Source: Malurus cyaneus samueli
Lineage: Eukaryota; Chordata; Aves; Passeriformes; Maluridae
DNA: 64,000 nt
NCBI GenBank assembly: GCA_009741485.1
Contig: CM019214.1
Coordinates: forward strand, 51,920,863-51,984,862
Direction of reading: 5' to 3'
The position numbers were made by a program, and so were the translations under genes. The stretch's first letter is position 1; every line of letters begins with the position of its first letter. Positions 38,091-49,093 of this stretch are shown here, piece after piece. Below the pieces are notes generated by a model. That model did no database searches, was not told the DNA's origin, and saw only the letters and a list, made by a program, of their open reading frames with translations.

Positions 38091-41000
38091 ATCCTTGGTG
38101 TTGTCTCAAATATTGAATTAGCAAAAAATGGAATGGGAAAACTTATTTTTTTCATAATTTGGAAAATAGATGCTTAAGTTTTGTAAAGCATAAACATGAA
38201 CTTAATCACCANCACCGAGAGTCCCCCCCTCCTGCGCTGGGAGTGCTCTGGGACACACAGACGCTGCATTGGGGATGGGCTGCACAGGACCACCCTCTCT
38301 TCCTCCCTCCTCCTTGTTAGACATACTACCACTCCAGTGTCAGCATCGATACAGTTGATGGAAATGGCTTTTGGCCTCTCTGGAGGTGACTCTTCCATGA
38401 AGTATTGCATAGGTCAACATAATGTGATGGCCTGCTACAGGCAGGAGACCTAATTAAGCAGCAGAGCAAAATTGGTTTCTTTGCATTATTGTGTTTTAAG
38501 TTTTTTAAGGCCATATTTAATTACAAGATGCAGATCTTTTTCTTTCTGCATAGGCCTCTAATGGCATTTCTTAGAAACAGATGTCCTCACTTCATCAATA
38601 CCTATGATATGAAAAATCCATATGCTGCCTTTTGTCCCTTTGAAGAGTGCTATCCTATCCACTTGGAAAATTTCGATAGACTGGCTCATCTTTTGTAGAG
38701 TTAAGTTCTGTAAGCTGTTTGAACAAGAACTACATTTCACATTGTAATGTGAGCATGCATTTGTGCAATTGATGTGTTCATCATAAACTGGGACTTCACT
38801 TTTTTGAGCTTTACCAAAAAATCATCATTCAAGCCACACATGCAAGGTGCCTTTTGTTGATGGCAGGCAGGATGACACTGTGCTTTCATACAGTGCTTTC
38901 AGTATGTCACCTGAGATTTAATCTTCACAGAAAAATCTAGTTGTTCAAGTTTAATATATTTTTCAGAAATTAGACAGTTCTCAAATCATCTGGAAATGAA
39001 CTGTTACTTGATTTGACTAGTTTTACGAAAATTCAAAGAACACTGCCTTGCTATAGCTCTTTGGGAGAAGGGACACATTATTAAAACATCCTTGTGTTAC
39101 AGAGCAGCCACAAATACAGGGTAACTGTGCTATACATTGTTAGTTTGTTTCATTGTGGCATGAGAGGAGTGAGTTTGTGGCTTCATTTTATACTCTGATT
39201 TTTCATGTTTCACTTCTGGCCGCAGAAGCATGGATACAACTGATATCATGCTGGAAATCAAACTAGAATTAAGAAATACATTGGTGCTTTTTTTCATGTT
39301 ATTCATCCTTTGAGCAGGAACACCGCATACAGGTTTGCTTCTCAGTACAAATGTTTTGACCGTTATGTGTCTTGCAACTTGAGTGGGTAGAAGAGTCAAG
39401 CCTAAGGTTAAAAAGGTTACATTCCTCTTAGCTTAAAATTTGGTGCTGTGATCAGTGCAATATCAACTCAAAAATTTCAGCTGTATGTAATGACTGGGGT
39501 TTCTTGACTGATAAATTTCTCAGCAGTACGTGGGATTTCAGTTCTGGCTGTGTTCTGTTGATGCTGTGCTTGCCTAATCACTTTCTGCACTTGATAAAAT
39601 GGCCCAAAGTAGAGCTCATCACTGTTAATTTTGGATGGTACTTACCTAGTTAAGTAGTAATGTAGAAATGGAATACACAGGATCTTAAACTTTACTATTA
39701 GAATTTTTATTGAGACAATAGACATAGAACTGGAATACACAAGATCTAAAACTTTACTATTAGAATTTTTATTAAGACAATAGACATTTCAAAGTGATGT
39801 ACATGGTGATGAGATCTATGATGTCTAATGATATTTAATAGCTCATAAAATTTTACTTCATCTAATAATACCTGCTGTACTAAATACAAGGTGATTTGCA
39901 GATTTTAACACATGAGAATGCTCTTCAAGACTATAGCTCAGGAAAGTGAGTTTGCTGCCAGCCTTGGTCAGTAGCACTAAGTGCTAGTAAAATCTTCTGG
40001 GTTGTATGTAAGAGCAGGAATGTCATGGTCCGGTTTTACTTAGGTATCCACAGTCTTACCTCCACAAAGTCTGGCAAAGTGACCTGCTTATCCATCATTC
40101 CCTAAAGGCCTTGTGAGAGTTCATTTCTGCTTGGTATCACTTACTCAGGTGAGAGGCTACCAGAATAACTGCCTGCCAGCACAGATACTGACTGGGGCTG
40201 TGTTTGGCTTTAAATGTGCTCTCTTGTCTCTTCTTGAAGTACCTTTAAAAGTGGGGCAAGGGGGAGAATGCATCCCTTGTATGTATGCAATAAAAGATGT
40301 GCTGTCTTGGTCTCCCGTCCTTAAACCTTCTTCATTTCACAATAGTTTTCCTCACCTCATAGTGCCCTTGAGTCTGATCCTAATTCCTGCGCAGCATCCA
40401 AGTCATGCATCTGACTCCCAGAAACTGTAGGCTTGAAATACAGTCCTTACACCTTACCTGTTTTATGCTGGGATTATGGTTAAAATTTTGCCAACTGTGG
40501 ACATTCCTTCATTGTTATTTTTTGGCATAAGACCATCCCCATGTAAATGGACCAAGGTTTCAATGCTTCCTTCCCAGGTTTGGACTGGGGAAAAGCAGCT
40601 CTGAGGTAACTCAATATGGGAATTATGTTTCTTCCAAGGTTTGACCCTCTGGCTACGGATGCAGGTCTAGCCCTTCCTGTGCCTTGATCCCTTGTAGCAG
40701 TCGTCTACTGCAACAAGCCACCTTCTTGTCAGGTCTGGCCTAAAGGGGCAGCCTGTCTCTCCTGCCTTTGTGGCCCAGCGTTGAGTTACTGCCTCAGTGT
40801 CCCTCAGTTCTAACCGGAAAAACCATCTTCATTAGCTGAAGGGTGGAGGGAGAAGCTCAGCTGGCTTAGGGGAAAGCTTGTGTGTGCTTTGACAGCCACG
40901 GATGTAGTGAGAGAGGGCAGGGGGAAATGAAACTGAGCTGTAAAACAAATGAAGTTGAGTATTCCCTTTTTTCAGCTTTTCTCAGAAGAAAGCATTATCT

Positions 41001-41639
41001 CTTCCCCAAAGCTCTTGCAGGCTGTGTGAGTGCTGTCTGCTGGTTTTCAGAGAAGCTTAGCAGACAAGTAACAAAGCTACTCCTACCTGATGCTCACAGG
41101 GCTATGGGATGCTCATTTCAAGCCAGCAGAATGTGCCGGGGGAAGGCAGGGACCGGACACGGATGAGAAGAGTCCCTGTCCCCCCTGTCCCTTTCCCAAG
41201 TAACTCTCCCCTTGGTGCATGCTGGGGAAAGTACTGGGGACTAGCTGCAGGGCTGGACAGCTCCGCGGCCACCCGGATCTCACAGAAAACGGTGTCGGGG
41301 ATGCTTTTTTATTCTGGCCGCCTCAGAGCTGTCTCCAGATTTGGGGGGAAGAAGTGTTGACGCTGGCTGCCAGCCAGGAAAGCGGCACGGAGCCCGTATG
41401 CCCTGCCTAGAGGGTGTCGTAGGGATGCGCTTGCCCCATCCCTTCCCGCCCGGGGCTCGACCTCCACCTGCTCGGCCAGGATTGCGGTCTCCAGCTCGGA
41501 AAAAAGGCCGAGGGAGCCCGACGTGTCCCCTGTCTGTGGGCCTCGGGCTCTCTTCTCCGCCGGTGCTGCCCTCCCCGGGCTCCCCCGCCCCACACAAACC
41601 CTCATTGCGGTTTTTTCCCCTCCTTCACTGTTAACAAAA
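38091..41639. other. Intergenic sequence between OBI1 and POU4F1
   Basis: No gene recognised. One ambiguous base (N) stands at 38212, followed by a 200-bp stretch more GC-rich than its surroundings. A 62-bp tandem duplication lies at 39670-39787. GC content begins to rise from about 41.1 kb. Confidence 0.55.
39670..39787. repeat. Tandem duplication, 62-bp unit
   Basis: The segment beginning GGAATACACAGGATCT at 39670 is repeated from 39732 with only a few substitutions (period 62). Both copies share TTTACTATTAGAATTTTTAT and AGACAATAGACAT. Confidence 0.95.
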
Positions 41640-41850
41640 CCCGGTGATTAAGACTCGAAACTAACAAAGAGTTTTTCTTCCACCTTAACCTTGCACACAA
41701 TCCTTTAACAAATTAATTAATCCTAATGAATTAACACTTCATTTATTTAAACGCGCTACAGTTCATGAATTAAATTTTCATGCAGTGATTAAAGGCTGTT
41801 AAAATATGCATGATTTCGTTAAAATTTTATAATAAATCAGGGCAATGTGT
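41640..41850. promoter_or_regulatory. Candidate upstream enhancer, AT-rich
   Basis: About 200 bp dense in homeodomain core sites: AATTAATTAATCC at 41711, AATGAATTAAC, ATGAATTAAATTTTCATG and ATATGCATGATTTCG. It sits between GC-rich blocks 5.4 kb upstream of POU4F1. Site-dense, repeat-free AT-rich islands like this are typical of deeply conserved neural enhancers. Function is inferred only. Confidence 0.45.
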
Positions 41851-41879
41851 TACATGACAAGGCAACTACTTCCCAGCCC

Positions 41880-42330
41880 CTCGGAAGGTGCTTTGATTCG
41901 CGCGGGGGGGGCGGGGGGAGCCGAGCGCTCCGCTCCCTGTTTGGGCAGCCGAGAGGACCCTGGAGCGCCGTGAGACGCGGCTGGCGACCGACCCCTGCCC
42001 CCTCGGAGCCCTCTTCATGCCTCTCTCGGGGGGAGGAAGGGTGCGCTTCTCGGCTGCCCATCGAAACGTGGCGTCCTTGCCGAGCGAGCGATCGTGGACG
42101 CGGGTGAAAGCCAGAAGCCGGTTTGCCCACGGAGCGGGGGTGGAAGGGAGCAGAGTGTGGGAGGTATTTTCTGGAGGGGCTTCTCGGTGTGCTTTTTATT
42201 TCCTCCGCGTCACTTAAAAGAAAGAGCGAGAAACTTTACTGCCAACAGGAGCTGCAGTGTTTTTCACCGGACCTCTGCCGATTTGCTCCGGTCTCCTTCC
42301 TTTCCCGAAAGGGGACGTTGTGAACTACCT
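41880..42330. other. CpG-rich block upstream of POU4F1
   Basis: GC- and CpG-rich DNA. Overlapping long open frames on both strands reflect composition; no protein family is recognised. It may be part of the extended CpG-island domain of POU4F1. Confidence 0.5.
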
Positions 42331-43259
42331 TGGGACTTAAATCACCATCAAGCGTTTCAATTTTTAATATGACAACATTCTACACTTTGGCTGCAAAAGC
42401 AATTATTGCGGCTTGTACATCAGTAATTAGCAGGTCTTTGCTGATGTAAGGAAAGTCCTCATTAGGACAAGGAAATACTTTTTGTGCATTCACCCAAAGG
42501 GTTGGTTGTGTTTTGTTGGGGGTTTTGTTTGGTTTGGTTTTTTTTTTTTCTTCAGAAGGTTAATTTTGATCATCTAAAAGGAAAATAGCTTTCACTTTAA
42601 ATGGGATATTGACTTTCTGTGAACTTCACCTAATAACACTTGTACTGCAGGTTTTTTTTCAGTGCTCCCAGTGACACTCAGGGTAGGACGTACATCGCGA
42701 CTACAAAATGTAAAGCTAACATTTGCTGAAATGAAAATATCCAGAAGGTTTAGAGTGAGCGGTGAGATCCACATTAGCAATTTTTTTTAAAGTCGGAATA
42801 TATAGCAAACTATGATCAGACGTTAATGGTTAATATCATAAGCTTTAGTATATTCATCTTTGGGGAATCCTAAAAAGAAAAATCAAATACAATGGGTTAC
42901 AGTAATTAATTTATAAATCGTTTCACTATGGGAATAAGGGGTTACTTTATTGCCTTCTCGAGACAGGCAGTTCAGTCAATTAAGGAATTCTGCTTATTTC
43001 TTGCACTTGAAGCCGGAGAAAACTACTGGACACAAGTAAATGTATATATATGTATGCCTCCGTTGCTTTATTGAGCATCTCGGGCCATAAACATAGGGCT
43101 ACAGCATGGTCGTGTCGCCAATGAACTCTCTCCTCAAAGCCTGCGAGTTTATTGCCATCAGTATTCATAAGGCTGGACGTACCCACGAGGAATAGAAATA
43201 ACAGCGAACATTAAGATAAAATCTATTACCAGGCCCTCGCGATTCTGAGGCTGGTTCAA
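42331..43259. other. Intergenic AT-rich sequence
   Basis: Homeodomain-like sites such as CAGTAATTAATTTATAAATC near 42900 occur in otherwise unremarkable sequence. No gene is seen. Confidence 0.5.
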
Positions 43260-44100
43260 GCCGTCTGCCCGGGGAACTGGCAGTGTGTGGCGGGAGAGGG
43301 GGAGGGCAGGGAGAGCCGCCGGCACCGGGGGCTGGTGGCAAGGGGTGCTGCTTCCCGGCCAGCCCCGGACAACCCCCTCGGGCAGCAGCGCTTGCACTCG
43401 GCGTGGCTAAGGGAAGCAGCAGGGCAGAGGCGGCGCCGGGACCGGCTGCAGCACAGCAGGAGCGGCAGTTACGGTCAGCCTGTAATTTTTAGCGTTGCTT
43501 TGAAAGTTCGCGTAAACTTAACGCTTTCGCTCTTCAAAAAGAGAGGAAAAAAAAAAAAAAAAGAAAAGGCACAAGAATTGCGAAGAAAATGTTTTTCCTC
43601 CGGGACTTGATAAGTGACAGACCAAATAGTAGTGCTCAAAAAAACTTCTCTTGTCCTTCTCCTCCCTCTCGTGAAAGACCAGACAGAGGGAAGATTTTGC
43701 TGCAATTCCCTGCGGAGGCTTCTGCCTCCGGGGAAGCAGTGGGGACCGGGCGGAGGCCGGCAGCAGCTGCCCCAGGAGCCGGCAGTAACCCGCCTCCTCC
43801 CCGGGGACCGGAGGCGTTTCTACCCGCACGCCGTCACCCCCGTCCCTCGGGCGGCCGCAACTCCGGTGGTTTAAACGATGGAGCGAGGACCCCCCGGCAG
43901 GGGGTGTGTCTCCAGCCGGGCGGGACTGCTTCACCCCGAGGAGAATCCAGTAGGATGTATATCGCAAGAAGCAGAGACGGTGTGTCCACCCCACCCCAGC
44001 GTTCAGAAAACACTTTGGAGGTGGAACTCTTAAAACTTCCAAAGGTCTTCACCTCCTCAGCATCCTGCTGGCGCTGGGGACGGAGGTGGGAGACGGGCTA
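43260..44100. other. CpG-rich block upstream of POU4F1
   Basis: GC-rich with many CpG, interrupted by an A-rich run at 43546-43565. Open frames occur on both strands with no recognised product. It may be regulatory or hold an unannotated non-coding transcript start. Confidence 0.45.
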
Positions 44101-45567
44101 AATTCTCTGCCTTTCTGGCCTCGAAAAATAAGCGAGTGAACAGAAAGGGTAGTTTTAAACGTGGGGGTTGATATTCTTCTGGCCGAGGAGGAGGTCTCCC
44201 TAAGCAGCACCCGCTGTAGCCGTATGTTCCCGTTCCTCTGGTGGCTTGCCTGCCCTCGCTGCCCCAACTCAACCCCCGCCAACCCAGAGGTTAAAGACCG
44301 GGCCGCAGAGGCAAAAGCAAGTGTCCAGTGATATGTGGGCAGGAAGGCAGGTCACCGCTTAGCCTAGAAATCCTTCTCTCAACCGCCTTTGCCACCGCCT
44401 GCACAATTTTCCCTTCTCTTAGCGTTTTCCTTAGGGAAACCTGGTGAACTTTGCCTGACAGCATCCTGGAGAGTGGGCTTCACGCAGAGACGCACTGATA
44501 AGCACCCATGCATCCCAGGCGGAACAGAATCCCACGCTTTCCTCCATCGGACGACGGGGTGACCCCGTTTATCCGCCTCCCTGCCCCGCCGGGCTCATCC
44601 CAGGGGCACCGCGGCTGGATCTCTCCTCAGTCGGGAACGGCAGCCTGATCGGCTCCGGCCTTGCTCCTGGAGCTGGGCGCTTTTCAGCAACTTCGGCGAA
44701 AAACGGCGGTGTCACCCACTTCCCTATTCTTCCCCATCCCTTGCCCAGGAGGGTTTTTCTTTACAATGCGTGGTAGCTAAGAAGTAGCTAGAATAACTCA
44801 TGGGTTTTAAAAAAAGTAAATAAATACACATAAAGTATGATTTGTGGATTCTGATACGATGATTTCGAGAAATAAGGAGAGCCCAAGCCCAGTGTCAAGT
44901 TCACCCCCTTCAGAGATGAAGTTGCATTCCGCCACCCCAGGGGACACAGTAATGGATGGAGACCTGGCTTCCTCTCGCACAAGTAATTGGCAGACGTTCC
45001 CTCCTTCCTCCTGGACTGGCTGGGGAGCTAGGGAAAGGCTTATGAAGACAAATGTGGACTTCACTTGGGATTGTGTTGTGTGCTCTGTGTGCGTGTGTAT
45101 GTTTTCCTTCGTGACCTTTCTGCTGTGTTTATGCGCATAAGTAAGAGGAGTTCAGGAGAAACAGAACAATTCCGATGCACTCCCAGGCTGTCACATCCCT
45201 GATCCAAACACCCCGCTGCCTCTCCCCGCCGCCTGTTTGCCTGCAGCCCTGCTGAAACAAACAAGGCAGCATCTGGTCGGTCACCGAGGGACGGTTCCAG
45301 CGTGCCCAGGGAACAGGATTCACTTGGGCCCTTCCGGAAGGATTCATACTAATGTCACAGGCACAGTAGCACATTCACTCCTTCCACAGTTTTGCCTCCG
45401 ATTTCATAAGCAACTACAAGAAAAAATAGAATCTACTCTAAAACGGGACAGAAATCCCAGATCACTCATAACACCAACTCCTTAACTGTTTGATTCAAAG
45501 GCAAGACTATCCCAGGAAAAAATCACAGAAAAGGGAGACAAAGATGAGGAAGAAACAGAGAAAAAGG
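44101..45567. other. Intergenic sequence, nothing recognised
   Basis: Moderate GC, no gene or repeat recognised, ending at the polypurine tract. Confidence 0.5.
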
Positions 45568-45826
45568 GAAGGAAGGAAGGAAGGAAGGAAGGAAGGAAGG
45601 AAGAAAGGAAGGAAGGAAGGAAGGAAAGGAAGGAAGGAAAGGAGGAAGGAAGAGGAGGAAGGAAGGGAAGGAAGAAGGAAGAAGGAAGGAGAGAGGAGAG
45701 AGAAAGAAAGAAAGAGAGAGAAGAAGAGAGAGAAGAAAAGAAAGAAAAGAAAGAAAGAAAGAAAGAAGAAAGAAAGAAAGAAAGAAAAGAAAGAAGAAAG
45801 AAAGAAGAAGAAAGAGAAAGAAGAAA

Positions 45827-45863
<37 letters not shown>

Positions 45864-45896
45864 GAAAGAAAGAAAAAGAAAGAAAGAAAGAAAGAA

Positions 45897-45952
<56 letters not shown>

Positions 45953-45956
45953 AGAA

Positions 45957-46020
<64 letters not shown>

Positions 46021-46023
46021 AAA
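45568..46023. repeat. Polypurine (GGAA)n/(GAAA)n tract
   Basis: About 450 bp in which the plus strand is almost purely purine. It starts as GGAA units and changes to GAAA units with GAA or GA interruptions. The long open frames through it (Lys/Arg/Glu on plus, Phe/Leu/Ser on minus) are artefacts. It lies about 1.1 kb upstream of POU4F1 exon 1. Confidence 0.97.
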
Positions 46024-46289
46024 TATTCTATTTGTGTATTTTTCTGCTTCGGGCCACGGCAGTGTAGCTTGGGTTTTCCCTCGGAGCAGGAGTAGGGACT
46101 GGGCAGCAGGAGGAGATGCAGTCTCACCTCCTCGGCGCTGCCCGTGTGGAGCGCACACATACACACACACCCCGCGTGGGCGCAGCGGCTGTCACCCGCG
46201 GCGCCTGGCACAGCAATACGGGCAATAAAACTACACGGGGTGGGGGAAAATTAAATTACAGGGAAAACAATAGCCTCTGAGTGGTTCAA

Positions 46290-47085
46290 ACAAATGTCTG
46301 CCGCCGCAGGTCTTCTACAGGAGCCGGTGTACCATTCGCGGCAGGAGCGGGGAGCGGCCGCAGGACTCCCCTTTTCTGCGGCGGGGCTCTGCGGCGCGGA
46401 GAGGCAGCGCACCTTTGTGCTCAGTGTCGATAGGCCAGTCGCTCCTCCGATGCTCCAGGCAGGGTAAGCGGGCCGGCCAGCCCCGCACCGCCATCCCTGC
46501 CCATCGGGCCCCGGGCCGCGCTGAGCGGCCGCTGCAGCGCGCACCGTGTTGCATCCACAGTCTGCAGAACCGCCCGATGCTCAGGTGCACTCGATAATAA
46601 GATGGCCCGTCGCGCACGCCCGGAGACGGGACAGGCTGCGGAGAGATGATCACACACAGCCGGGAGCAAGGACCCGGGGCGCCGGCGGGAGGAAAAGGAG
46701 AGGAGGAGGGGAGGAAAAGAGAAGAGGAGAGGAGGAAGAGGAAGGGGGGGAGAACAGATGATTTATGTCAAAGCCGGAGCCGCGCGCTCTCAAGCGAGAA
46801 GCCGCCCGGCGGTAGCCACGGGATGCGGGGCTCAGGTGCGGGCAGAGCGCAGCGCAGCGCGCCCGGCGCCGGGCAGCGGCAGGCAGAGGACTGAGTGAGG
46901 GAGGGAGCCAGGAACGGATAGCGGGGCGGAGGACCTTGCCAGCCCGCAATCGCCCACCGACCCACCGCCACGCGGCAGCGGCGGCGGGGGGGCGGTCGCG
47001 CGGCACCGCCGCCGCCACGCTCCGCACGACACAGCCTTGTAACGGCTTCCCCCAGGCGGGAGGAGAAAGCCGGAAGCACCTTATT
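46290..47085 (+). promoter_or_regulatory. POU4F1: CpG island promoter and 5' UTR region of POU4F1
   Basis: About 800 bp of CpG-rich DNA directly upstream of POU4F1 exon 1, with GAGG/GGGA-rich runs near 46690-46750. No TATA box is evident. The transcription start is not determinable by eye. Long open frames on both strands here are compositional. Some local sequence may carry the same indel errors as the exons. Confidence 0.7.
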
Positions 47086-47123
47086 TCCCCACTTTAGGTG
47101 TTGTGATTACATCCAGCCTCAAG

Positions 47124-47235
47124 ATGAATGTCCATAACAGCAAACAGCAATCATTTCCATGCATCCACCTAATGAGCACAAATACCCTTCTACACACCAG
47201 GCTCGGAACAATAAGAAGACATGTTACAAACTACG
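47124..47235 (+). CDS. POU4F1: POU4F1 coding exon 1 (with indels)
   Basis: The two start-proximal ATGs (47124 and 47128), NSKQ, the 'GAGCACAAATACCC' (EHKYP) segment and the ATAAGAAGA (IRR) segment of the POU4F1 N-terminus can be followed in order, but several insertions, deletions and substitutions lie between them. The exon is about 112 bp where the family has about 124. It ends at a GTAAG donor after CTACG. The continuous frame read here (MNVHNSKQQSF...) is not the true protein. Confidence 0.75.
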
Positions 47236-49093
47236 GTAAGAGGCAGAACGCTGCAGCCTTCTTATTTCTTCTCTCCTTACACACACGCCACAACTTTTCT
47301 TTCTTTCTCTCTCTCTCTCTTTTACTTTAAGTGCATGTGTGTAGTGCATTAATAAAAAAACCGCTGCGAGGCACATTTTGACAAGCGGCGCTTAATGTTT
47401 TTTTCATGTCTTCCTCTGCAATCATCTGAGCGCCTGTGATCTTTTTTGAAAGCGGTGTTCACACGAGTCTCCGACTTCATCCACTTTCTGTATTAATTTT
47501 TATGACTCGGCCTCTGAAAAGGAATGCGTTTTATGTGCTCTTGTGTTTGACACAATTCCCCAGCTGAGAGTTACAGATCCATTTCTTCTCCTCCTTTCTC
47601 TTCCCCTTTCGTTCCATATTTCCCCCCACCCACCCTTTTAATTTAATAATTTATTTGTTCCTTACTCTTCTTATCTCTTATTATCAGATTACTCACTTGT
47701 TTCCTTACCTTTCTACTCTTCGCTTCTTTTCCTGTTTTGCCCCCTCTCCTCACTTCTTCCCCTCTCCTCCCCATTATTCTACCCCATCCCCCGTTTCCCC
47801 TCACTTCCCTGGGCTGTCGCCTGCTGTACCACGCTTCCTCCAACCTCTTTGCTCTTCCCCCCGATCCCGTACTCCCTTACACGCTGATCCTACTGCCGGC
47901 TTCCCGGCCGTCACCCCAACTTTGCCCTCTCTCTCTCTATCCTCAGGCTCTTCCCCTCAATTCCACGGCGCCGCAACCCCACTCGTCCGCGCCCTTCCCC
48001 TCCCACTTTGCCCTCATCTGTCCCCTTGCCCTCTGCTCTCCCCGCACCCCGACTCTGTTTTGTGTCTCCTCAGCTGCAAGAGCAAATATTTTGCCAGCTC
48101 GATAACCGCTGAGCGGCGAGGCTCTGGCCTGGCCGTCGACAATTGACGTCTCGCAGGCAAAGCCATCCCGTTCAAAGCCAGACGCCACGACCAACATGAA
48201 CAGCTGCCTGAACTCCACTCACACACGTGCCCCTGCGCACACACCATACCACACCATCACCAGAGGGCGTCTGAAAGCCGGGCGACCACTCGACCACATC
48301 CACTCCATCCCTCGCTATCATGCAGAGGAGCGCGGCGGCCCGGCGGGGGAGAAAGAGCGGCGAGCGGCGGCACACACGGGGCGGGCGGGCCGGGGTCCGG
48401 CGCGGCCGGGGGCGCGGGGCGCGGGGCGCGGGGCCTTCATCTCCCACCCTCGGCCAACGCACTCGCACATGCACGGCCTGGGCCACCTCTCTGCACACCG
48501 GCCGATGAACAATCCGTCGGGGTGGCGCACCGGACTGTGGCAGCGCCACACGGCGCAGGGGGCAGGTGGCCTACGGCGGCGGCGGTGTGGGCAGGCCGCC
48601 TGGCCTCCATCTGCGACTCGGACACGGACCCGCGAGAGCTGGAGGCCTTCGCCGAGCGCTTCAAGCAGCGCCGCATCAAGCTGGGGGTGACCCAGGCCGA
48701 CGTGGGCTCGGCGCTGGCCAACCTGAAGATCCCGGGGGTGGGCTCCCTCAGCCAGAGCACCATCTGCCGCTTCGAGTCCCTCACGCTCTCCCACAACAAC
48801 ATGATCGCCCTCAAGCCCATCCTGCAGGCCTGGCTGGAGGAGGCCGAGGGAGCCCAGCGGGAAAAAATGAACAAGCCCGAGCTCTTCAACGGGGGCGAGA
48901 AGAAGCGCAAGCGGACTTCCATCGCCGCCCCGGAGAAGCGCTCGCTGGAGGCGTACTTCGCCGTGCAGCCCCGGCCCTCCTCCGAGAAGATCGCCGCCAT
49001 CGCCGAGAAATTGGACCTCAAAAAGAACGTGGTGCGGTTTGGTTTTGCACAGACAGACAGACAGACAAAACGGATGAAATTCCGCACTACTAG
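47124..49093 (+). CDS. POU4F1: POU4F1 (BRN3A) POU-homeodomain transcription factor, reading frame damaged
   Basis: A two-exon gene: 47124-47235 and 48074-49093, with a GT-AG intron. From the family: a nuclear POU class IV factor that binds AT-rich octamer-like sites and directs sensory-neuron, habenular and retinal-ganglion-cell fate. Intact in one frame from 48600 to 49037 are LASICDSDTDPRELEAFAER, the whole POU-specific domain (about 48627-48848), a linker (EGAQREKMNKPELFNGGE) that separates POU4F1 from POU4F2 and POU4F3, and the homeodomain up to KKNVVR. Exon 1, the first 520 bp of exon 2 and the last homeodomain helix contain many small indels, so no continuous frame exists. Normal length would be about 400 residues. 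Kept splice sites and a perfect middle argue for sequence error, not pseudogenisation. Confidence 0.9.
47236..48073 (+). other. POU4F1: POU4F1 intron
   Basis: 838 bp. The donor is GTAAGA and the acceptor is TGTGTCTCCTCAG. The second half is strongly pyrimidine-rich (47580-48060), which produces long but meaningless open frames on both strands. Confidence 0.75.
48074..49093 (+). CDS. POU4F1: POU4F1 coding exon 2 (frameshifted at both ends)
   Basis: Starts with CTGCA (family LQSNLF...) directly after the acceptor. Recognisable but broken landmarks follow: GGCAAAGCCATCC (family GKSHPFKPD), a CAC-rich stretch near 48239-48261 (histidine run), a G/C-only stretch at 48379-48437 (glycine run, apparently collapsed) and CACATGCACGGCCTGGGCCA (HMHSLGH). 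The frame is clean from 48600 to 49037. At 49038 one G is missing: frame 3 goes CGG-TTT while the next frame reads GTT TGG TTT TGC (VWFC). Further small losses follow before TAC TAG at 49088-49093, matching the family end ATY-stop. Confidence 0.88.

Noticed and set aside
45490..46211. Open frames of about 200-235 codons on both strands (Lys/Arg/Glu-rich and Phe/Leu/Ser-rich)
   Set aside because: They are translations of the GGAA/GAAA simple repeat, which has no stops in several frames; not genes.
47655..48146. Pro/Ser-rich open frame of 163 codons on the plus strand
   Set aside because: It lies in the pyrimidine-rich POU4F1 intron and runs into exon 2 out of frame; composition alone explains it.
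47124..49093. POU4F1 as a processed or decayed pseudogene
   Set aside because: The intron, both splice sites and the promoter CpG island are kept and the POU-specific domain is perfect; the damage pattern fits sequencing error better.
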